This document shows positions 22,063-27,806 of a DNA stretch of 27,806 nt, piece after piece. The position numbers were made by a program, and so were the translations under genes. The notes beneath the pieces are model-generated. The model searched no databases, had not been told where the DNA came from, and was given only the letters and a program-made list of their open reading frames with translations. How positions within the stretch are numbered: position 1 is the stretch's first letter; each line of letters begins with the position of its first letter. This stretch comes from a virus: IMG/VR virus record IMGVR_UViG_3300007735_000566, positions 1 to 27,806 of that record; one strand, 5' to 3'.

Positions 22063-23052
22063 TTATTCCTTATCAAGATCGGGAAGCTTGCTGTAATCAA
22101 CCTGCAGAATTCCCTGCGAGTTTCGGCTAACAGCATGAGCATAGCGTGGATCACGCAGAATATCCTGCGCCATGGTTCCGCGTCTTGGTGTTTTATCCCA
22201 AACATAGTTGAAGCTGTAAACAGGCACGCCATCTCGAGTGCCAATACGCTCAATGTTTTCTTTGACTCTGCGGTCACTGAGCAACATGCTGCCCAATACT
22301 GCGCCACCAAGTCCGCTACCAAAGTTGAGACCCATGTTGTAGCTGCTTTGACTGCCTGTGGTTGTTCCACCTTGTGTGCCACGGAAGTCTGGGCTGTAGC
22401 TGGATGATGGAACACCATAGATCACGCCAGCATATTTGTTGAAATAATCTTGTGGTATAATCGAAGCTGAAACAGCATTGCCAGCAGCACCAAGAGCTTG
22501 TCCAATACCAGCCTGACCCAAATTGGCCAACTGCTGTGCTGCGGCAGCTCGCTGTGCTTGAACACCTTGTTGTACCTGTGCAGCAGTTTGCATCTGTGCT
22601 GCTTGTGTTTGTCCTGCTAGGGCTCGTTCTGCAAGAGCCTGTCTTGCTGAACCAATGTTGCCAAGGCCACCAAACTGTGCCTGTTGTTGTGCCACATTCT
22701 GTGCATACTGGCTTTGTGCTGGTGCCAGTGCTGCCATAACCTGGTTGGCTTCATAGTTGGGATCAAACAGGCTTTGTAGGCCTGTGATGCCTGTGCGTAA
22801 GGCACTTTCGCCTGTGCCACCCAGGGCTTCTTGTGCTTGTAAGGCTGTTCTAGCCTGATTCTGTGCAGCATTTAATACTCCAGGCGCATTGACATTGTAT
22901 AAACCTGTAGCACCTGTAACAGCTTCTCTATAGGTTGGCGCCACAGTTCCTGTAAAGAACTCTGTCTGCGCCTTGATCATGTCTTTTTGTTCTTGCGTTA
23001 GGCTTGGAGTGTTGATTGTGGTTGAACTACCACCGCCTTTTCCCATGCTCAT
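22063..23052 (-). CDS. Ala/Gln-rich internal virion-like protein ending in an S74-type self-cleaving chaperone
   Basis: 329-residue protein. Residues 1-255 are Ala/Gln/Gly-rich helices (EQKDMIKAQTEFFTG, AQNVAQQQAQFGGLG), resembling gp14-like internal virion proteins. A Gly-rich hinge follows, then from S259 a short peptidase-S74-like intramolecular chaperone: L-S-D-R-R-V-K-E-N-I with S259, D260 and K264 at the known Ser-Asp/Lys catalytic spacing, then FNYVWD, RGTMAQDILRDPRYAH and a closing LQVDYSKL. In endosialidases and fibres this domain helps trimerisation and cuts itself off before the Ser; release of a ~71-residue fragment is predicted here. Start: ATG 23052 with AAGGA nine bases before; an ATAAATAA element precedes it. 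Confidence 0.78.
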   Translation of the reverse strand: MSMGKGGGSSTTINTPSLTQEQKDMIKAQTEFFTGTVAPTYREAVTGATGLYNVNAPGVLNAAQNQARTALQAQEALGGTGESALRTGITGLQSLFDPNYEANQVMAALAPAQSQYAQNVAQQQAQFGGLGNIGSARQALAERALAGQTQAAQMQTAAQVQQGVQAQRAAAAQQLANLGQAGIGQALGAAGNAVSASIIPQDYFNKYAGVIYGVPSSSYSPDFRGTQGGTTTGSQSSYNMGLNFGSGLGGAVLGSMLLSDRRVKENIERIGTRDGVPVYSFNYVWDKTPRRGTMAQDILRDPRYAHAVSRNSQGILQVDYSKLPDLDKE

Positions 23053-23076
23053 AATTGGTTATCCTTGTAATATGGT

Positions 23077-23084
23077 TTATTTAT
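23077..23084 (-). promoter_or_regulatory. ATAAATAA late-promoter-like element before the internal virion operon
   Basis: ATAAATAA on the coding strand (context CCATAAATAAACC), 24 bases before the S74-ended protein, with an AAGGA ribosome-binding site between. It differs from the other five motifs only at the first base and is the closest match to the T4 late consensus TATAAATA (CATAAATA, 7 of 8). It lies in a 42-base gap with no other feature. Confidence 0.55.
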
Positions 23085-23094
23085 GGAAAGCATT

Positions 23095-24441
23095 TTACAT
23101 CAGGCTCTTTCCACCAGGTGTGCCAGGAATTCGCATTCTAGGCGCGGTGTCAAAACCAGCAACTGGCTGCACGGCACTCTTTCCACCAGGTGTGCCAGGT
23201 ATGCTCATAGCAGCTGGTGCAGTGGCAGGAGCAAATGACTGTGCTGGGCTCATGTTATTGCCTGCTACAAATGGATTGCCTCCAGCCAAAAGCATTTGAA
23301 TTTGTGCTGCTGTCAAAGGTGCTGCCATTTGTTGCAGTCCCCAAGGCTGTGCTGGTGCAAATGGGCTAGATCTAGCCACATCAGCATTGAATGTTTGTCC
23401 GTCTGGACCTCCAGTTTGGAATGGTGCTGTGCCCCAGTAGTAACGGCTTTGTACTGGACTTGTAGTATTGTACTGTGGTACAGCCTGCATCAATCCAGGA
23501 TTGAGACCTTGTGGAATTCGTGCTGTAGGTGTTGGAGTTACAGGAGTTATAGGAGTAACTGGAGTAACTGGAGGTGTTACAGGAGGTGTAACTGGTGGAA
23601 CTACTGGACCATCACCGCCGCCATCTCCTCCTCCATCACCGCCGCCATCAGCGCCATCATCTCCGCCATCATCACCTGTGTCAGCGTCGCCATCTCCATC
23701 ATCGCCAGTATCACCATCATCGCCAGTATCACCATCATCGCCAGTATCGCCAGTATCGCCAGTGTCACCTGTATCTGAGTCATCTGCGGCATCATCAGCA
23801 TCATCAGCATCATCAGCATCATCAGCATCATCAGCATCGTCAGCTGCGTCATCTGCTGCGTCATCTGCTGCGTCATCTGCTGCGTCATCTGCTGCGTCAT
23901 CTGCTGCGTCATCTGCTGCGTCATCTGCTGCGTCATCTGCTGCGTCATCTGCTGCGTCTGCATCACCAGCATCATCACCCGCATCGCCCGCATCACCTGC
24001 GTCACCTGCGTCACCTGCGTCACCTGCGTCACCTGCGTCACCTGCATCGCCCGCATCACCTGCATCGCCCGCGTCTCCGGCATCACCCGCGTCTCCGGCA
24101 TCACCACCAGCATCACCTGCACCATCTCCAGCTCCGCCGTCACCACCATCGCCACCGCCATCGCCACCGCCATCGCCACCGCCATCTCCACCGCCACCGT
24201 CACCACCACCATCTCCACCTTCAAACATGGGTAGTCCAGTGTGGGGGTTGATACGGCCACTTCCGCCGTGTTCTTTTAGCAGTTCTGCTTCTTCTGGTGT
24301 AATATGGGCCAGCACGGTATCATTACCAATACCCATAGATCTTAGCTGCTGAGCTAGTTTTTTAAGCTCGCTGTCGCTAGCCTGAGCTAGGATCTGGCTA
24401 AAATCCTGGCTCTTTGATTTTTTTGGTCGTTTTACTGACAT
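23095..24441 (-). CDS. Virion-module protein with a ~200-residue Gly/Asp/Ala acidic repeat domain
   Basis: 448-residue protein in three parts. Residues 1-74 are a basic then helical head with LAHITPEEAELLKEHGGSG and INPHTGLPMF, a module found at the N-terminus of many phage internal virion proteins. Residues ~75-278 are almost only Gly, Asp, Ala and Thr with no Lys/Arg: GGGD units, then (GDA) triplets, (DDAA) units, (DDA) units and (GDTGDD) units. A Pro/Thr/Val linker and a globular C-terminal part follow, ending in two copies of IPGTPGGKS. The middle would be highly negative and disordered, perhaps a Ca2+ or cation binder, a DNA mimic or an entropic spacer; none is proven. Its start overlaps the oxygenase gene by 10 bases. 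Confidence 0.7.
   Translation of the reverse strand: MSVKRPKKSKSQDFSQILAQASDSELKKLAQQLRSMGIGNDTVLAHITPEEAELLKEHGGSGRINPHTGLPMFEGGDGGGDGGGGDGGGDGGGDGGGDGGDGGAGDGAGDAGGDAGDAGDAGDAGDAGDAGDAGDAGDAGDAGDAGDAGDAGDAGDDAGDADAADDAADDAADDAADDAADDAADDAADDAADDAADDAADDADDADDADDADDADDAADDSDTGDTGDTGDTGDDGDTGDDGDTGDDGDGDADTGDDGGDDGADGGGDGGGDGGGDGPVVPPVTPPVTPPVTPVTPITPVTPTPTARIPQGLNPGLMQAVPQYNTTSPVQSRYYWGTAPFQTGGPDGQTFNADVARSSPFAPAQPWGLQQMAAPLTAAQIQMLLAGGNPFVAGNNMSPAQSFAPATAPAAMSIPGTPGGKSAVQPVAGFDTAPRMRIPGTPGGKSLM
23105..23199 (-). repeat. Perfect 23-bp direct repeat encoding PGTPGGKS near the C-terminus
   Basis: Positions 23105-23127 and 23177-23199 are identical and encode the same PGTPGGKS peptide, the second copy only a couple of residues before the stop codon. 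Perfect DNA identity over 23 bases points to recent duplication or gene conversion. Confidence 0.85.
23790..23843 (-). repeat. 9-bp tandem repeats encoding (DDA)n
   Basis: The unit catcatcag (plus-strand reading) occurs five times perfectly from 23790 to 23834 and once with a single change (catcgtcag, 23835-23843). It encodes DDA triplets in the acidic domain and abuts the 12-bp array. Confidence 0.9.
23845..23952 (-). repeat. Nine perfect 12-bp tandem repeats encoding (DDAA)n
   Basis: The unit tgcgtcatctgc (plus-strand reading) occurs nine times with no mismatch. It encodes alternating Asp-Asp-Ala-Ala. Complete identity over 108 bases indicates recent expansion by slippage or unequal recombination. 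Assembly length here may be unreliable in short-read data. Confidence 0.93.
24001..24045 (-). repeat. 9-bp tandem repeats encoding (GDA)n
   Basis: Five perfect copies of gtcacctgc (plus-strand reading), continued on both sides by diverged copies; they encode the Gly-Asp-Ala run. A further 12-bp unit, gccaccgccatc, repeats three times perfectly at 24151-24186 and encodes GGGD-type residues. Confidence 0.9.
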
Positions 24442-25472
24442 TTCTTAGTCCTTGTTCTCTGGAACGCTGTGAGGTGTGGCCAACGGCCTAAACTGTTTTG
24501 GTCACGCAAGTTTGCCACTTCAATGGCGCATAAACTATTTAGTTGGTCTGGTGTTAAGGTCCTGGTAGATCCATCACGCAGAGTCACACGGGTAGAGTTT
24601 GTGGCTAATGCTGTTTCTAAGGTTTGGGGTCTTTCAATGTCTCTAAACAGTTCTACCAATTCTGTAGCAGCTTCACCAATTGTTGCTGCCACTGCTGCTC
24701 GTTGTTGTGCTGGCACTGCGGCAGTTTTAAACACATTGGTGCCAAATATGCTGTGCATGGCGCCAGCGGCTGCTGTTGTGGGATCTGCACCCAGCGTATA
24801 TTTTAAATGATCATAGGTGTTTAGCAAATGACGGCGTAGATTGCGCCCACTGTGTTTGATACGGTCAGCACCCACAGTTTCTAAAAATGTTTGCACACGA
24901 TCTCTAACTGGATCCACACCAGGTGCTGCAAATTTAAACATCAGTGTTCTGCGTAATCCTGGGCAGATTCTGGTCAAGCTTCTAGCACAATGCCAATCTT
25001 GGCCACGAAACACCAGGGCACGGTTGTAATGGGGCAATTCAGCATGTACAATTGTGTTGCCTTTATAAACCATGGTTTCGCCACCCCATTCGCGTAACCA
25101 TTCCCGGTTCATGTAAATCACTATGGTATAATCACAATCACGCACACTGTCTGTGTGTGGATTGCCTTCAATACCATAGGTGTGTGCATTGGTATAACAG
25201 CGCAACAGGGTTTGTGGACCTAGGTATTGCTGCTGCAAATATTCCCAGGCTTGACGCATGGTCTCAGGCAAAGCAGAGCTGCAATCTAGGCCGTTGTCTG
25301 CGCCACGGTGAGCAAAGTCATGATTCCAATGTGTGTAGCCCACTTTTCTGTTGCTGGCCCAACCATATTTTAAGGGTGCTGATTCCACTGTGTCAGCAAC
25401 TGCTGTCAGCAGTTCAGGTGGGAATACCTGGCTGATCTGCCAGGCTGGTGCTTGTGTCATTGCCGGTGTCAT
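24432..25472 (-). CDS. 2-oxoglutarate/Fe(II) oxygenase fused to an HD-like (DUF6817-like) domain
   Basis: 346-residue protein. Residues ~10-182 form a prolyl-4-hydroxylase-type double-stranded beta-helix oxygenase: Fe ligands H106-x-D108 in HTDSVRD and H161 in DWHCAR, with R174/R175 in RRTLMFKF as the 2-oxoglutarate anchor; GGETMVY and RALVFRG are the usual strands. Residues ~200-330 resemble the DUF6817 HD-related domain: H207, RRHLLNTYDHL, LGADPTTAAAGAMHSIFGT, a late IGEAATELVELF helix and LCAIEVANL. The expected HD pair is H240-S241, as in that family as I recall it. Substrate unknown: protein, nucleic acid or small molecule are all possible. Start: ATG 25472 with GGAG nine bases upstream. 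Its stop overlaps the next gene. Confidence 0.75.
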   Translation of the reverse strand: MTPAMTQAPAWQISQVFPPELLTAVADTVESAPLKYGWASNRKVGYTHWNHDFAHRGADNGLDCSSALPETMRQAWEYLQQQYLGPQTLLRCYTNAHTYGIEGNPHTDSVRDCDYTIVIYMNREWLREWGGETMVYKGNTIVHAELPHYNRALVFRGQDWHCARSLTRICPGLRRTLMFKFAAPGVDPVRDRVQTFLETVGADRIKHSGRNLRRHLLNTYDHLKYTLGADPTTAAAGAMHSIFGTNVFKTAAVPAQQRAAVAATIGEAATELVELFRDIERPQTLETALATNSTRVTLRDGSTRTLTPDQLNSLCAIEVANLRDQNSLGRWPHLTAFQRTRTKKCQ

Positions 25473-25504
25473 TGCTGAATTCTCCAGGAACTCAGCAGCT
25501 CATC

Positions 25505-26629
25505 TTAGAGCTTGACAACCTGTGTTGTAAGGCTTCTGAGTCCCAATATACCACTAGTTATCTGTGCAGCGCCGCCAGTGTTGACGACTCTAAATTGTAG
25601 GCCAATAAGATAGCGATACTGTCCAGGCTGTGTGGGTTGGTTGATGATTGTGCCAAAGTTGTTTTCTAGGCTGATGGTGCCAGAACCAATGGCCACTGCG
25701 GTTGTTGACACACGCTCGGCCACAATTTCCTGACTGCTGTAGAGTATTTCTGGCAAGGCAGGATCATTGTTGCCTTGAGCAATTTGTCTCACTATTATTG
25801 TGCGTATTTGAATGTCACTGGCTGCTGTGGCTGTGTAGGTGTATTCAGCCGCAAGTAAACCACTGACCAACACACGGTCATTGGCACTGTTTACAGTGAC
25901 CACACTTTGACAGTCTGTGAAAATATAACGACGCAGAGTGGGTGTGGCTGCGGGCTGCGTGGTGTTCTGAAAACTCACTGTGCCGCCTGCACCTGCTGCC
26001 AAGGCTGCTTGTGCTGTGAGGCTGCGTACTGTTGCACCAGTTGTGGTGCAGGCTACAACACCTGGACCACGATACTGTTCATTGTAGCCTGCCACTGAAC
26101 TGCCTGCCACTGTGACAGGATTGCCCAATTGAAATGGTGGTGTGGGTTGTGGCACTGCAAAGGTCAGCTGGCGTGTGTAGTCATCCACCCACACAGCACC
26201 ATTCACTGCTGCCAGCGCAATGGGTGCCACAGCAATGTTGTCTGTGGGTCTTGAATAAAAGTTCACAGTGCCTGTTACAGGTCCTGTGTTGGCCAGTGTG
26301 AGTGGTACTACACTGGCTGTGGCTGGTGAATAAGCACCCCCAACTTGTGCGCCTGCTGCCACATTGGTGCCATACACATAAAGTCCAGCCTGTATGCCTG
26401 TGGGTTCATACACAGGATTCAAACTCAATGCCGCTGTGTTGCCTAAGGCTTCACTTGTGGCCTGTGGTGCTAACACCAAAGGCGTTCTAAAGTTGGCAGT
26501 TAACCAACCAGGCTGGCTGGTGGCAAAACCAGAGAAGTTTTGGCCTAGACCACTGGGTCCACTCAGTGCATAGTTGATGCCATCTATGATGCCATCGATA
26601 TCGCCGGGTTCAACTGGAAACTTGGCCAT
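25505..26629 (-). CDS. Virion structural protein, beta-rich, unknown
   Basis: 374-residue protein starting MAKFPVEPGDIDGIIDG. This start (ATG 26629) is one base after the stop of the upstream gene and has GGAAG upstream; longer readings into that gene are rejected. The N-terminal helix-turn pattern (DIDGIIDGINYALSGPSGLG) is followed by a beta-rich, Thr/Ala/Gly/Val body with segments such as ATASVVPLTLANTGPVTGTV and ending SGILGLRSLTTQVVKL. The style is that of phage tail or baseplate-like proteins seen in cyanophage-like genomes, without a clear catalytic motif. Position between the nozzle-like protein and the oxygenase suggests a tail-tip role (inference). Confidence 0.6.
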   Translation of the reverse strand: MAKFPVEPGDIDGIIDGINYALSGPSGLGQNFSGFATSQPGWLTANFRTPLVLAPQATSEALGNTAALSLNPVYEPTGIQAGLYVYGTNVAAGAQVGGAYSPATASVVPLTLANTGPVTGTVNFYSRPTDNIAVAPIALAAVNGAVWVDDYTRQLTFAVPQPTPPFQLGNPVTVAGSSVAGYNEQYRGPGVVACTTTGATVRSLTAQAALAAGAGGTVSFQNTTQPAATPTLRRYIFTDCQSVVTVNSANDRVLVSGLLAAEYTYTATAASDIQIRTIIVRQIAQGNNDPALPEILYSSQEIVAERVSTTAVAIGSGTISLENNFGTIINQPTQPGQYRYLIGLQFRVVNTGGAAQITSGILGLRSLTTQVVKL

Positions 26630-26630
26630 T

Positions 26631-27806
26631 TTATCTATCATCTTCCGTGGGCGTCCACTGCCAAGTAACAGCAGCGCAGTGCCAGATGTTTTCATCACTG
26701 GTGTTGCCAATTTCCAAGGTGTTGACACGGTTGGCGTTTTGATTGATCTGAACCCAAGGATTTTGTGTGTCTATGGGCATGACAATACTCAAGGCATCAT
26801 TTTTGGGTGCGCCTGTTGAACCTGATCCTTCTACCTGTATGCTGATATCACCCAACTGTGGACTGGGAATCACATTGGGTATAATAGGCAGGCCCTTGTA
26901 ATCCAAGTTCATGGCTTCTGCTAGAATACGATGCACCAGAGTTTTGACGCTGTAGTCTGGGCTTAGTCTAATGTTGTCGCGTCTAAAGCTGCTTCTAATA
27001 GGTGTTGAATTGACAAAGCTGTAGCTTTGATTCATCTGCACCAACTGACTATCAGGCACTGCTCGCACATACATCACTGTGCGACTGGCACGGTCTTGGC
27101 GCCAAGCCAGCACAGGATCATAAGGCAAGCGCACAGGACTTTCTGTGGCCGAGCTGGCTTGGTTGACCTGACGCGGTGCATTCCATACTTCAAGATCATA
27201 TCTGTAGCTCAGCATGTAGTTGGGTGTACCGCGATCCACAATGCCAAAGGTCAGACCAGTGAGTGTGCCAGCTGTTGAAGCCACATTGGTGCCAGAAGGT
27301 GTGGTGCTCATGGTAAACTCAGTGACATTACCTGTGTTGTTGGGGTCAATGCTGGTGATCCAATAAGTTGTGGGATTCGCATAGCCAGTGATTGAACCTG
27401 TGCCCGTGTTGGTGCCTGACACTAGGATTTCTTCTCCAACCTGCAGGCTGATTGACTCAGCACGGAATATGCCAGAGTTCTCAGTGGCCACCACAGTGCC
27501 TACAGGATCTGGCTCATGGTAATAGTAGATTTCAATTTGGTTCTTTTGTGTGTTGGCCACCATGAATGTGCGCTGCACATTGTTGGGGTCTATTTGATCA
27601 AACAGCCAGTTCTTAACACGCTGGTTGCCAATGCCCACAAAGTTGTTGCCATCAAAGGCCCACACATCTCTGGCGTCAATGCCAAATACCATTCTGTCAG
27701 CCACTGCCGAACAGTTTGAAGTCAACATGCCGCGACCCTGGTTGAACAATCTCACACCCAGGATAGGCGTATTGGTTGTGGTATAGTTGATGGGACTGAA
27801 CACCAC
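26631..27806 (-). CDS. Tail nozzle/tube-like protein, N-terminus missing at the right edge
   Basis: At least 391 residues; the frame is open through the right edge and the first codon in view is not a credible start, so the N-terminus lies outside. Regular strand-turn blocks (MLTSNCSAVADRMVFGIDARDVWAFDG, then NQIEIYYYHEP, MLSYRYDLEVWNAP) read like a beta-propeller, as in T7 gp12- or P22 gp10-type nozzle proteins. A Thr/Gly insertion (GTNTGTGSITGYANPTTYW) interrupts it, similar in style to those in the adaptor-like protein. The C-terminus (HCAAVTWQWTPTEDDR) ends one base before the next gene. The nozzle assignment is tentative; a virion tail protein is well supported by style and place. Confidence 0.55.
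   Translation of the reverse strand: MVFSPINYTTTNTPILGVRLFNQGRGMLTSNCSAVADRMVFGIDARDVWAFDGNNFVGIGNQRVKNWLFDQIDPNNVQRTFMVANTQKNQIEIYYYHEPDPVGTVVATENSGIFRAESISLQVGEEILVSGTNTGTGSITGYANPTTYWITSIDPNNTGNVTEFTMSTTPSGTNVASTAGTLTGLTFGIVDRGTPNYMLSYRYDLEVWNAPRQVNQASSATESPVRLPYDPVLAWRQDRASRTVMYVRAVPDSQLVQMNQSYSFVNSTPIRSSFRRDNIRLSPDYSVKTLVHRILAEAMNLDYKGLPIIPNVIPSPQLGDISIQVEGSGSTGAPKNDALSIVMPIDTQNPWVQINQNANRVNTLEIGNTSDENIWHCAAVTWQWTPTEDDR

Noticed and set aside
23845-23952. Regular repeats that could be mistaken for a CRISPR array
   Set aside because: The 12-bp units are directly contiguous without spacers and lie in frame inside a coding sequence.
23950-24130. Collagen-like domain suggested by Gly at every third residue in the GDA run
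   Set aside because: There is almost no Pro, the run is interrupted by GG and DD units, and the periodicity breaks on both sides; an acidic disordered segment is the simpler reading.
23468-24352. Long open frames on both strands across the acidic repeat region (Ser/Pro/Ala plus-strand frames and a Met/Thr/Val minus-strand frame)
   Set aside because: Short-period tandem repeats without stop codons keep all frames open. Only the Gly/Asp/Ala frame has sensible flanking domains, a start overlap with the oxygenase gene and a normal C-terminus.
26630-26728. N-terminal extension of the 374-aa virion protein into the upstream gene
   Set aside because: The extension is out-of-frame sequence of the upstream gene; ATG 26629 follows that gene's stop by one base with a ribosome-binding site.

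Overview
The window is one end-to-end stretch of a tailed bacteriophage genome, almost certainly a podovirus-type virus of an aquatic bacterium that I cannot name. It carries the packaging, capsid and virion-structure module. Evidence: a large terminase with Walker and nuclease motifs, a portal, a scaffold and an SU10-like (DUF5309-type) major capsid protein in canonical order; a very long tail fibre; a run of Ala/Pro-rich internal-virion-like proteins, one with a lytic-transglycosylase domain; and no tape measure, tail tube, sheath, integrase or tRNA. All genes but one lie on the minus strand, so the biological order runs from high to low coordinates. Both ends cut genes (26631-27806 and 1-83).

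Layout in transcription order: (1) 27806-24432: tail/nozzle-like protein (partial), a second virion protein, then a 2-oxoglutarate/Fe(II) oxygenase fused to an HD-like (DUF6817-like) domain. (2) 24441-17928: presumed internal/ejection proteins: one with a ~200-residue Gly/Asp/Ala segment, one ending in an S74-type self-cleaving chaperone, a 1083-residue protein with the transglycosylase, and a 291-residue Ala/Pro-rich protein. (3) 17919-16900: a Dps/ferritin with an intact ferroxidase site, convergent with the only plus-strand gene (GNAT-like acetyltransferase). (4) 16836-14017: a terminase-small-subunit-like protein and a chain of small, tightly packed genes, two of which (53 and 46 aa) are very short and easily missed. 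(5) 14015-6362: TerL, portal, scaffold and capsid, interrupted twice by related homing-endonuclease-like ORFs. (6) 6337-1: a terminator, then a 194-aa protein, a head-tail adaptor-like protein, the tail fibre, and small proteins including a coiled-coil/one-TM protein that may be a lysis or membrane protein.

Three signals go beyond ordinary annotation. First, an exact octamer CTAAATAA (one variant ATAAATAA) sits on the coding strand just before six gene starts or modules and resembles the T4/cyanophage late-promoter -10 element; a variant faces the plus-strand gene. Second, the homing-endonuclease ORF after the terminase gene ends in the same peptide as the terminase (YDPQG) encoded by synonymous codons; this looks like a target-gene tail rebuilt with silent recoding, while the original copy still holds the start codon of the next gene. 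Third, several proteins have unusual combinations: Dps inside a late module, an oxygenase-HD fusion, an S74 chaperone on an internal-virion-like protein, and recently expanded acidic tandem repeats.

Intergenic space is minimal (mostly 1-45 bases; many genes share TAA-ATG or GTGA junctions). No stretch over 300 bases lacks a gene. Function calls come from reading the translations only; no database search was run.
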